Shown: positions 6,809-12,612 of the stretch, one piece after another
Numbering within the stretch: position 1 is the stretch's first letter
Layout: each line of letters begins with the position of its first letter
Origin: Chitinophaga sp. sic0106
GTDB taxonomy: Bacteria; Bacteroidota; Bacteroidia; Chitinophagales; Chitinophagaceae
Assembly (NCBI RefSeq): GCF_019219075.1
Contig: NZ_JAHUWJ010000008.1
Span: forward strand, 238,686 to 302,685
Direction: 5' to 3'
DNA: 64,000 nt
Notes under the pieces: model-generated
Database searches by the model: none
What the model was told of the DNA's origin: nothing
What the model saw: only the letters and a program-made list of their open reading frames with translations
Program-made: the position numbers and the translations under genes

Positions 6809-7939
6809 TTAATCGTCAATGTCTACTGGGTGAAGTTCTTTTTGTGACCACTCTGGCAACTGCATTTCAATGATGCCGTAATTGCCTGCTTCGGCGCAAG
6901 AGTCGTATCCTGGCCAGGAAAGTTTATCTGTGCATTCTTTAACTGTGTTGAGTGAATGCCTGTATTTGTATTTCCCGTTTTGGAGGTCATCAGGCCTCCA
7001 CCAGTATACAGCTAACATGTAGGGCGGTACCGTTTGAAGCATAATCATCATGACAACATTAAACTTTCGTCCAGTGATATGTGTAGGTACCTCCAAGTAC
7101 ATACCTTCTGAAAGCTCATACTGGTATTTGGCGGCGTCGTACACGAATTTATTCAGTGTCTGCGCTGAGGTAGTTTTTACCGAGATGATCGCATTTACCC
7201 CAATATTCTCTTCGATATTAAAGAAGTCAGGGCGAACGCGAACTTTCAGCCCTGTTTCTTCATCTACTCCGTAAAATGAAACCTCTGACACTGCGCCCTT
7301 AAGAATACGAGCTATAATTCCACCGCCATATTGCTTATATCCAAAGCTCAAGCAATCGATAATGAATTGTGTGGTTGCATCGACAGTAGTATAGGGACAT
7401 TCGGCAATCAATTGTTGCAGATAATCCTTCAATGCTGGCATCTTCATGTTATCCAGATTGGCATTATCGGCCTTATTGACTTTTTCATACCACCTGATGG
7501 AGTTGATTACACCATCAGTTGTATTCATTGGATAGTCAGGAGCTATTATCGTCTTATCGAATATTTCTGGCTCCAAGAATGCTTCGTGAACAAATGTTCC
7601 GAGTTGAAAGTGCTTCTTTGGTTTTTGTGTTCCGTTCTTGTGTTCTAAGGCTCTTTGCTCCTGGTAGAATTTATAGTGAAACGGCGTTTTTAAAGCCTCC
7701 TTAAGGGCAGTTGAAGAGATGTGTTTTGAACGGTGGTATTCCTCCATGCTGTCACGCTTCACAATACCATTTACTGATAGTGCAACCAAGTCAATACTGG
7801 TCACCTGGTCACTATTAAATTGGTGGCTATTCAACATGTCATGAAGGGAGGGGTAATCCCCCGGAGAGTATCCGAGGGGATTAAGTTCCTTGTCTGCCAC
7901 AGCGTTATCCAGGTCTGGTAATTGATCAAAATACCCCAT
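6809..7939 (-). CDS. RecE-like PD-(D/E)XK exonuclease-like protein
   Basis: A 376-residue protein. N-terminal 60 residues are an extension; then ISSTALKEALKTPFHYKFY and GTFVHEAFLEPEIF (residues 76-126) match the helix and G-x-x-x-H-E motif at the front of RecE/YqaJ-like nucleases. The core follows with SEVSF (219-223), RPDFF (D238) and ISVKTT (K255). The canonical acid two residues before the Lys appears as Ser253, so activity is uncertain. These enzymes resect dsDNA ends for phage recombination and are normally paired with an annealing protein, a role the adjacent downstream gene could fill. Confidence 0.75.
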   Translation of the reverse strand: MGYFDQLPDLDNAVADKELNPLGYSPGDYPSLHDMLNSHQFNSDQVTSIDLVALSVNGIVKRDSMEEYHRSKHISSTALKEALKTPFHYKFYQEQRALEHKNGTQKPKKHFQLGTFVHEAFLEPEIFDKTIIAPDYPMNTTDGVINSIRWYEKVNKADNANLDNMKMPALKDYLQQLIAECPYTTVDATTQFIIDCLSFGYKQYGGGIIARILKGAVSEVSFYGVDEETGLKVRVRPDFFNIEENIGVNAIISVKTTSAQTLNKFVYDAAKYQYELSEGMYLEVPTHITGRKFNVVMMIMLQTVPPYMLAVYWWRPDDLQNGKYKYRHSLNTVKECTDKLSWPGYDSCAEAGNYGIIEMQLPEWSQKELHPVDIDD

Positions 7940-7941
7940 GT

Positions 7942-8376
7942 CTATTTGATTTTTAGGATGAGAGGCCTAACGGACCATTGATCGGACATGAAATTGTTGG
8001 TAGCGTTCTTTTTCTTCCCCATATAGGTAATGAGCAACGCGGTACCACGCTGAATTTGCAGCGCCTCAATTAAACCTACCAACCTCTTACTTCCATTAAC
8101 TATGGTTTGAGCGCCATCTTCTGTTTTCTCATAAAAAAAGGCGCACGAGAGTTCAACGGGTGCATCTGACTGCATATCTTTGCCCATCCTCTGTTTAATG
8201 CTGTCAAAATAGACACGCTTACTCTCTCCAATTTCAGAAGGGGACCAGTAATCAGACATCAGGTCAAATGGCAGCACGTCTGCGGTTGATAGGTCCTCAA
8301 TTGCATTTGAAATATCAAATACTTGTACCGGTAACGGAGCCGCCTGTACGGCCAACTGTGTGTTTTCTTTACTCAT
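7942..8376 (-). CDS. Partner of the RecE-like nuclease, function unknown
   Basis: Met at 8376 (MSKENTQLAVQ) is the preferred start; the frame extends 30 codons upstream but reads poorly. The 144-residue product includes DYWSPSEIGESKRVYFDSIKQ and later NGSKRLVGLIEAL and KKKNATNNFMSDQWSVRPL. It ends 2 bases before the nuclease gene. Position and size suggest an ssDNA-binding or annealing-related helper, but no RecT, Erf, Sak or SSB signature is visible. Confidence 0.6.
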   Translation of the reverse strand: MSKENTQLAVQAAPLPVQVFDISNAIEDLSTADVLPFDLMSDYWSPSEIGESKRVYFDSIKQRMGKDMQSDAPVELSCAFFYEKTEDGAQTIVNGSKRLVGLIEALQIQRGTALLITYMGKKKNATNNFMSDQWSVRPLILKIK

Positions 8377-8482
8377 ATCTGTTTGGTTTGTGGTTTGATA
8401 GGTTTTATCTACCTTTACCTTGTTGTTGTTAAATCTGCCGATTTGCAGTAATGATTTGCCCGGCACGCCACGCTGGGCATTT

Positions 8483-9046
8483 TTATTGAACCTGTACGAT
8501 CTCGAAATCTGAGGTCTTTACAAATAGTTTCTTCTCAGTAAGATGCTTAATTGAAGGGCATTGGCCATCTCCAAGGGAATAGGTAAGTTTAGAGCTGCTG
8601 CCCAAGGTCTCCACCGTCGCGGAGCTGCTGCCCAAGGTCTTCACCGTCGCGGAGCTGCTGTCCAAGGTCTTCACCGTCGCGGAGCTGCTGTCCCAGGTCT
8701 CCACCATCGCGGAGCTGCTGCCCAAGGTCTTCACCGTCGCGGAGCTGCTGCCCAAGGTGATTAAATAGGTAGGGGAATTGATTTCTATATTGTGGTGACC
8801 TGACGTATATATGTTGTTGGAGAATAGGAGCTCTTTACCAAATAGACCTTCCAGAATATCTGCCAGCCCTTCAACACGGTAGGATATCCATGAGATATTA
8901 TCCTTAATTATATTAATTAAATCTTCCATGTTTTGGGACTGATCTGTTCTTTCTGCTTGTCCTTCGCACCAGTCAAGATCCTCTCCCTTTTGCAAGATGA
9001 AGGCTTTCACCTCCTCGAAAGTTTTGGTAGCTGTTTCCATGATCAA
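8483..9046 (-). CDS. Phage protein with 10-residue LGSSSATVKT repeats
   Basis: A 187-residue product (Met1 or Met3). Residues 1-85 are a helical domain of unknown type. Residues ~97-152 consist of five full and one partial copies of a decapeptide of the form [LW][GD]SSSATV[KE]T, which would stack as a small right-handed beta-helix like pentapeptide-type repeats. A C-terminal 35-residue tail follows (GQCPSIKHLTEKKLFVKTSDFE begins it in part). Similar SSSATV solenoids occur, from memory, in other mobile-element proteins. The role is unknown; a surface for binding or DNA mimicry are possibilities only. Confidence 0.7.
   Translation of the reverse strand: MIMETATKTFEEVKAFILQKGEDLDWCEGQAERTDQSQNMEDLINIIKDNISWISYRVEGLADILEGLFGKELLFSNNIYTSGHHNIEINSPTYLITLGSSSATVKTLGSSSAMVETWDSSSATVKTLDSSSATVKTLGSSSATVETLGSSSKLTYSLGDGQCPSIKHLTEKKLFVKTSDFEIVQVQ
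8593..8760 (+). repeat. In-frame 30-bp tandem repeat (5 full copies plus 18 bases)
   Basis: Units begin AGCTGCTG at 8593, 8623, 8653, 8683, 8713 and 8743. Copies differ at only a few positions (C/T before CCA, C/T in TC[CT]ACC, one G/A), so the array is young or being homogenised. The unit length is ten codons, so copy-number changes preserve the frame. Confidence 0.95.
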
Positions 9047-9058
9047 TAGATGAGGTGT

Positions 9059-9172
9059 TTAGTGTTTTTTAATTATTTGAATGAGATAATAAGCTGATAC
9101 AGCGGCTAGGACAGTCAGCAACATGAATATGAACTGCCCTATACTTCTGATTCTTCTCCAGGTTGCATGCAT
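9059..9172 (-). CDS. Tiny single-helix membrane protein (37 residues)
   Basis: ATG at 9172 to TAA at 9059. A basic N-terminus (MHATWRRIRSIGQ) precedes a hydrophobic helix (FIFMLLTVLAAVSAYYLI) and a KKH end. One of seven tiny membrane proteins in this early region. Family unknown; coding is supported by clear helix design and tight position after the repeat-protein gene. Confidence 0.5.
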   Translation of the reverse strand: MHATWRRIRSIGQFIFMLLTVLAAVSAYYLIQIIKKH

Positions 9173-9190
9173 GACTTTTGATTTTAAGAA

Positions 9191-9236
9191 CAGGCGGGGA
9201 AAATTCAACTACTTCTTTTTTTAAAAACCCCGCCTG
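9191..9236. promoter_or_regulatory. 9-bp inverted repeat with 28-base loop
   Basis: CAGGCGGGG at 9191-9199 and CCCCGCCTG at 9228-9236 are exact inverted copies around an A/T-rich loop. It lies between the tRNA-like gene and the tiny membrane protein in the leftward unit. It could be an RNA stem protecting or separating the structured RNA. The rest of 9237-9428 shows only frames under 26 codons (for example MARQPYRRPLD...) that I cannot support. Confidence 0.45.
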
Positions 9237-9428
9237 CATTGTCTACTGTCTGTTTGAGAATAAAATCAATAACCCAATTGCTTTCAAATCGAGTGGCCGT
9301 CTGTAGGGTTGTCTGGCCATTCAGGATCTCTTATGTGATGCATACTTTAGCTTTTGTGCTACGTTTTAGGCAAGGGAATCCCAGGCCGCTATCGCAGCTT
9401 GTTTTTGAATTATGAATAAAGCGTTATT

Positions 9429-9572
9429 TGGTGGAGTGGGCAGGATTCGAACCTGCATGACAACATATCGTGGGAACGGTTAAGGTTCGCAGCCTTTCAG
9501 CCTTAACGGAATTAAGCTATACCTTCAGTTGTCTTACGTGCGATAAGCGTCTACCAATTTCGCCACCACTCC
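9429..9572 (-). tRNA. tRNA-like gene with Leu-type arms and a 90-nt insertion-bearing middle
   Basis: The minus strand begins GGAGTGG (9572-9566), has TG linkers, a D-arm with GCG/CGC stem and AAATTGGTAGA loop (9563-9547), a T-arm GCAGG-TTCGAAT-CCTGC (9456-9440) directly joined to CCACTCC, then A and an encoded CCA (9429). These parts have correct tRNA geometry and resemble tRNA-Leu. Between D- and T-arms are 90 nt instead of about 23-40. TATCG and CGATA could form the anticodon stem; GACAAC/GTTGTC and GTTAAGG/CCTTAAC could also pair. An AAGG-CTGCGAA-CCTT hairpin (9482-9496) looks like an anticodon loop with GCG. The true anticodon is unclear. It is likely a real but abnormal tRNA or tRNA-mimic. 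Confidence 0.65.
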
Positions 9573-9579
9573 ATGTAAT

Positions 9580-9732
9580 TAATCGTAATACTGTAGTCTT
9601 TCCCGGTCCCTCTCCAGTTGTTCAGCTACCTTCCTATCACGTTGCCACCGGTGAAACTCCGCTATGTCCTCCGGGAAATCCCAATCATGATCTTCTGGTT
9701 CATCAATCCAATCTTCTGGTTCTTCAGGCATA
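9580..9732 (-). pseudogene. Possible frameshifted small acidic protein
   Basis: ATG at 9732 begins MPEETRRLD then stops, but skipping one A in the GAAGAAACC run gives an uninterrupted acidic frame (EDWIDEPEDHDWDFPEDI...) running to TAA near 9579. Either a single-base insertion broke the gene, a non-ATG start is used in the long frame, or the homopolymer is misread. It would encode about 50 residues, possibly a DNA-mimic-like acidic protein. Confidence 0.3.
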
Positions 9733-9820
9733 CAAAATGAGTTTTAAAGTTTGGTAGCAGGGCGAACCTGCCGCCGTTTTGCTAACTGTTTCGTCTAGTT
9801 TCCATTACTGGAAAGAAATC

Positions 9821-10063
9821 TTAGGAGGTTGCGCCAAACACTGCCCACATAGAGGCCTGTTGCATATTGGTTTGAGCAACCGACAGCGCACGGGCATCCT
9901 TACCTTCAGCTTTCAGTCTTTCGCAGGCATCGATAAAGGCGGCTGCCAATGTTTTGAGTTCTGCCACGTCAGTGTTCTGTGACGGATTGAATGATTTTCT
10001 TACTGCTCTTTCACCATAGGTGAGTACTGGTTCCTGGCTGCATGTGCCCATTACATTTTCCAT
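9821..10063 (-). CDS. Acb2/Tad1-type cyclic-nucleotide sponge (anti-CBASS), probable
   Basis: An 80-residue protein. The core reads YGERAVRKSFNPSQN (residues 16-30), then two helices with LAAAFIDACERLK, ending AQTNMQQASMWAVFGATS (63-80). R-x-x-F-N-P-S-x-N plus a C-terminal A-x-T-x-x-x-x-A-x-M-W-A-V segment is the pattern I know for the Acb2/Tad1 hairpin family. Those small phage proteins form hexamers that sequester cyclic di- and trinucleotide signals and so block CBASS, and in some cases Thoeris signals. The early location fits a protein needed before the host alarm builds up. The assignment is by remembered family pattern; ligand preference cannot be read here. Confidence 0.72.
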   Translation of the reverse strand: MENVMGTCSQEPVLTYGERAVRKSFNPSQNTDVAELKTLAAAFIDACERLKAEGKDARALSVAQTNMQQASMWAVFGATS

Positions 10064-10064
10064 T

Positions 10065-10151
10065 TTACTTCAATTTTGCTCCTTCCTTAATAACCCAGAC
10101 CAGCAGGAGTATTATAGTCAGGGTGGTGATGAAATTATTTAGCTCGTTCAT
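10065..10151 (-). CDS. Tiny membrane protein (28 residues)
   Basis: ATG at 10151 to TAA at 10065: MNELNNFITT, a hydrophobic stretch LTIILLLVWVI, then KEGAKLK. The stop lies 2 bases before the sponge gene start, so the pair could be translationally coupled. No homology recognised. Confidence 0.45.
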   Translation of the reverse strand: MNELNNFITTLTIILLLVWVIKEGAKLK

Positions 10152-10165
10152 TTATCAGTAGATTG

Positions 10166-10188
10166 GGCGGTAGGGCGAGCATACCGCC
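10166..10188 (-). other. Intercistronic RNA hairpin (7-bp perfect stem)
   Basis: GGCGGTA and TACCGCC enclose a 9-base loop in the gap after the 43-residue gene. A related but imperfect hairpin with a similar loop sequence lies at 9754-9776. No T-tract follows, so an mRNA processing or stability element is more likely than a terminator. Confidence 0.5.
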
Positions 10189-10216
10189 GGCTGTTAAGAA
10201 CCAACACGTAGGTTGT

Positions 10217-10348
10217 CTAACCCCAAAAATCTTCGTCGTATATGCTGTCACGTTGAGTAAGCGATTTCCAGAGGCAAATAAGCCCGATGATAGCTAACAC
10301 ACCCACAACACCAGCGCACGCATATGAGAATAATTCGTTCATGTCCAT
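10217..10348 (-). CDS. Small membrane protein (43 residues)
   Basis: ATG 10348 to TAG 10217. MDMNELFSY is followed by a helix (ACAGVVGVLAIIGLICLW) and a polar tail KSLTQRDSIYDEDFWG. The acidic C-terminus probably faces the cytoplasm or periplasm depending on insertion. Part of the tiny-membrane-protein run. Confidence 0.55.
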   Translation of the reverse strand: MDMNELFSYACAGVVGVLAIIGLICLWKSLTQRDSIYDEDFWG

Positions 10349-10359
10349 TTTTTGAGAGG

Positions 10360-10548
10360 TTACATTTTATCCAGGATATTCATCTCAGAGGACTGGTCCT
10401 CCAGCAACTTCCTGTGCTCTTCGTCAATCTCTACTCCACGGCGCCGCGCCTCCCTGGTTTCTCTCCTTACTTCTGAATGCCATGCGAGTAACGCTAATAC
10501 AAAAGCCATTACAAGAAACCCGAATATGTATATTGAAAAATTATTCAT
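10360..10548 (-). CDS. Small membrane protein with charged coiled tail (62 residues)
   Basis: MNNFSIYIFGFLVMAFVLALLAW forms one N-terminal helix; the remaining 40 residues are highly charged and helical (EVRRETREARRRGVEIDEEHR...). This N-out/C-in-looking plan resembles small phage membrane proteins of exclusion or lysis-timing type, but no family is recognised. Confidence 0.6.
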   Translation of the reverse strand: MNNFSIYIFGFLVMAFVLALLAWHSEVRRETREARRRGVEIDEEHRKLLEDQSSEMNILDKM

Positions 10549-10578
10549 TGTTTGCGTTTTTGGTAAGGTTTAAAGATC

Positions 10579-10602
10579 GGCAGCCAGTGGACACCGGCCG
10601 CC
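10579..10602 (-). other. Intercistronic RNA hairpin (G-U containing)
   Basis: On the minus strand GGCGGCCGGTG can pair with CACTGGCTGCC-type sequence around a short loop if G-U pairs are allowed. It occupies the gap between the 38-residue and 62-residue membrane genes, matching the placement of the hairpins at 10166 and 11083. Confidence 0.35.
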
Positions 10603-10622
10603 TGACCTATTTATCCCTATAC

Positions 10623-10739
10623 CTATGAAATATCTTCACTGTCTAAATAAGCATCTCGCTCAGCGAGGGAGCCGGCTCTTACGCAGCACCAAGCCAGGAA
10701 GGCGAGGACCGCGGCACCGGTGATCAGCGTGATCCACAT
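10623..10739 (-). CDS. Tiny membrane protein (38 residues)
   Basis: ATG 10739 to TAG 10623: MWITLITGAAVLAFLAWCCV as a helix with Cys18-Cys19 near its end, then RAGSLAERDAYLDSEDIS. Its start overlaps the upstream stop by 16 bases, consistent with coupled translation. Confidence 0.5.
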   Translation of the reverse strand: MWITLITGAAVLAFLAWCCVRAGSLAERDAYLDSEDIS

Positions 10740-10909
10740 AACCGATCTGTTAGGTCATCAATGATGCACATTTGCCAGAAGGCAAGACCCAGGTAGGCCA
10801 GTTGCACCAGCGCATACTTGCTACGCTGTGCAGCAATACATAGGCTGTCCAGCTTCTCCTGGTGGTACCGCATCTGATCCTCAACCGCGATTACTGGTCT
10901 CATTGCCAT
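10724..10909 (-). CDS. Small phage protein with one hydrophobic segment
   Basis: Met at 10909 (MAMRPVIAVEDQMRYHQ) is preferred over the longer frame from 10957, whose first 16 codons overlap the upstream gene. The 61-residue product has a moderately hydrophobic stretch YALVQLAYLGLAFWQMCIID and a polar end. Possibly membrane-associated. Confidence 0.5.
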   Translation of the reverse strand: MAMRPVIAVEDQMRYHQEKLDSLCIAAQRSKYALVQLAYLGLAFWQMCIIDDLTDRLCGSR

Positions 10910-11054
10910 GGCACACAGGATTAATGAGTGATTTAATACACAGGGCCATGGCCACAATACCCACTACAGGTATTACTGCATTCTGAAACACCAGACCGAG
11001 GCCTATCATCACGGCGCCACACAGGGCGATTGGTAGTAAATTTGGCTGTCTCAT
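10881..11054 (-). CDS. Small two-helix membrane protein (57 residues)
   Basis: ATG 11054 to TGA 10881. Two short hydrophobic helices (LLPIALCGAVMIGLGLVF and VIPVVGIVAMALCI) separated by QNA, followed by SLINPVCHGNETSNRG. The hairpin-like topology is holin-like in size, but it lies far from the lysis genes and in the early operon. Family unknown. Confidence 0.55.
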   Translation of the reverse strand: MRQPNLLPIALCGAVMIGLGLVFQNAVIPVVGIVAMALCIKSLINPVCHGNETSNRG

Positions 11055-11082
11055 GATCTGTAAATTGAAAGAGTTTATACAG

Positions 11083-11098
11083 AGGGGCCGAAGCCCCT
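11083..11098 (-). other. UUCG-tetraloop hairpin between early genes
   Basis: On the minus strand AGGGGC-TTCG-GCCCCT is a 6-bp GC-rich stem with the extra-stable cUUCGg loop. It lies between the 74-residue gene and the small membrane genes, with no T-run behind it. A role in mRNA stability or differential expression is likely. Confidence 0.6.
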
Positions 11099-11101
11099 GG
11101 T

Positions 11102-11326
11102 TTACTTGGTTTTTGCGAATCGTTTCAGTTCAACTGCCAGCGCATTGTAATCATGGACGCCTGCGGAAGACTGGGAGATGACTACTATCTGTTTTTCGCT
11201 ATTCAGGGCAGCGACCATAACGGGCAGACGTTTGTCGGAGATAACCACCGCTTCTGGGCTGCTCCAGTGTTCAATGCCGAGTTTCTGGCATTTTTTGACG
11301 ATTTTGGAAAGGGGATTGTTTGCCAT
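11102..11326 (-). CDS. Hypothetical phage early protein
   Basis: A 74-residue soluble product (MANNPLSKIVKKCQKLGIEHW...). The strand/helix alternation (EAVVISDKRLPVMVAALNSEKQIVVISQSS) suggests a small alpha/beta domain. Second or third gene of the leftward operon. No family recognised. Confidence 0.65.
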   Translation of the reverse strand: MANNPLSKIVKKCQKLGIEHWSSPEAVVISDKRLPVMVAALNSEKQIVVISQSSAGVHDYNALAVELKRFAKTK

Positions 11327-11344
11327 GTATAATGGGGTTTAAGG

Positions 11345-11650
11345 TTATGCGAACACGTTTTTAAGAGTATCCAGAGATGCGCGAAATGCCTGATCTCTCA
11401 TTTCAATCGCCCTGCCGCGGGCGTTTTTGTGGTGATACGCCTCCGGCTTCAGGCCATCTTTCTTAATGTGACCCAATTCACCGGCTTTCACCGCTGCGTT
11501 TAAGGCTTTACGTACCTCGGCAGGTATCTTTCCGGTAATAAGCCGCACACCTTCCATCTGCACCATATACACATTCGCCTGTGCCGCTGTCATTAATCCA
11601 CGCTGCATCTGGTCGCGGGCGTAATCGATACTGTTTTGCTGACTGGTCAT
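11345..11650 (-). CDS. Hypothetical phage early protein
   Basis: A 101-residue helical protein; DQMQRGLMTAAQANVYMVQMEGVRLI is followed by IPAEVRKALNAAVKAGELGHIKKDGLKPEAYHH. The latter half resembles short DNA- or RNA-associated helical segments rich in Lys and His. Early operon position close to the control region. Confidence 0.65.
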   Translation of the reverse strand: MTSQQNSIDYARDQMQRGLMTAAQANVYMVQMEGVRLITGKIPAEVRKALNAAVKAGELGHIKKDGLKPEAYHHKNARGRAIEMRDQAFRASLDTLKNVFA

Positions 11651-11664
11651 GGGTATTGTAGTTT

Positions 11665-11904
11665 TTAGAGGTTAGCGATAATATCTTCTGCACTCAATCG
11701 GCCAGCTTCGACCAGGTAGTCCCAGGCGGCGCTTATGACGTCCTTAGAATAGAGAGGATGGCCAATATTCAGGGTATCCTGAACTGCCCTCTTTGACTTG
11801 CCACTACGCTTCTGAATTATGGTAAGATCACCTGGCAGCAGATACGACCTTATGGCCGTGATAATCTCCGTTCTATTTTGATTGCGTAATTCTACGTATG
11901 ACAT
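11665..11904 (-). CDS. First leftward early gene, possible Cro-like regulator
   Basis: A 79-residue protein, the first gene left of the divergent control region. LLPGDLTIIQKRSGKSKRAVQDTLN has the helix-turn-helix spacing of a small regulator (helix, G/S turn, basic recognition helix). In lambdoid logic this is the position of Cro, opposing the repressor transcribed rightward. Assignment rests on position and a weak HTH pattern. Confidence 0.5.
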   Translation of the reverse strand: MSYVELRNQNRTEIITAIRSYLLPGDLTIIQKRSGKSKRAVQDTLNIGHPLYSKDVISAAWDYLVEAGRLSAEDIIANL

Positions 11905-12055
11905 TTTTGGTTACTTTTACTGATTATGCAATGTTTGAGTGTATGTACTTTTGCATTGACAATACAATATTAGTTGAAAAAATGAAACAAAGTGCACTTT
12001 GTGTAGACTTTTTTCAATGTTTCGAATTTTTTCAATGAATAACCATGTTTGTTAG
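11905..12055. promoter_or_regulatory. Divergent early/repressor control region
   Basis: A/T-rich 151-base region between the leftward first gene and the rightward repressor-like gene. It contains TACTTTTG at 11946-11953 (fits the Bacteroidota TAnnTTTG -7 box), a 16-bp perfect palindrome at 11987-12002, and TTTTTTCAATG repeated twice near 12010 and 12030 with an inverted relative TTGAAAAAATG near 11974. This looks like multiple operator sites for the lysis-lysogeny switch. Confidence 0.7.
11987..12002. promoter_or_regulatory. Perfect 16-bp palindromic operator candidate
   Basis: ACAAAGTGCACTTTGT reads identically on both strands. It lies centrally between divergent regulators, as expected for a dimeric repressor site. 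Confidence 0.65.
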
Positions 12056-12439
12056 ATGGATTACAAGGAACAGTTAAAGAAATTAATAGAAATAGTAAAA
12101 GAGCATAGTAGGCTGACAGGCAAAAAACTGTCACGAGATGAAATTGCTGCACGTTTAGGATTCGGAGGGACCTACCTGTCAAGATTAATTGGACCTACAG
12201 GCGAGGTTAACGAAACGCATATATTGTTGTTTAAGAATAAGTTCTCAGAGGAATTGGCCGCGGCAGGTATACCCTTGGCCGGCGACCCGCTCAATGAGGA
12301 GCGGGCGATGTTGCTGGCACTACAGCAAGATTATCTGGAGCTGGCTGCTCGTTTGGAGGGTTTACCAGTGAGGGTGGTAGAGGAGAGGCTAAAAGGAAAA
12401 GCCACTCTAATTTTGAAAGGCTTGAATGCTCGTCGGTAG
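12056..12439 (+). CDS. HTH repressor-like protein (phage switch)
   Basis: A 127-residue product. KLSRDEIAARLGFGGTYLSRLI (about residues 24-45) is a clear XRE-like helix-turn-helix; the remainder is helical with LQQDYLELAARLEGLPVRVVEE, likely dimerisation. No LexA/CI-type Ser-Lys protease domain is present, so induction would not be by RecA-stimulated self-cleavage. It is divergent from the early operon across a palindromic control region, the standard position of the prophage repressor. Confidence 0.75.
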   Translation: MDYKEQLKKLIEIVKEHSRLTGKKLSRDEIAARLGFGGTYLSRLIGPTGEVNETHILLFKNKFSEELAAAGIPLAGDPLNEERAMLLALQQDYLELAARLEGLPVRVVEERLKGKATLILKGLNARR

Positions 12440-12612
12440 GCAGATTGGTGGACTTTTTCTTCGTCTGTTTCATACGCTCAGATTGTAGGGGTGGAAAAAA
12501 GATTTACCGGGTGCCGCCAGTACACTGAAATTATACAGCGCTACCGCAGTGTATCTGCGTAGCGGATTAAATTTGCTAAAAAAATTAGTAAAACAACCAG
12601 AATAAATTTCAC

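Noticed and set aside
8593..8760. CRISPR array
   Set aside because: Repeats are directly tandem with no unique spacers and encode protein repeats; there are no cas genes.
8561..8764. Plus-strand frame rich in GLHRRGAA repeats
   Set aside because: It is the antisense reading of the in-frame SSSATV repeat of the leftward gene; the repeat alone keeps it open.
9470..9757. Plus-strand 95-codon frame over the tRNA-like gene
   Set aside because: It crosses the tRNA-like structure and a poorly coding region and has no coherent composition or neighbours on that strand.
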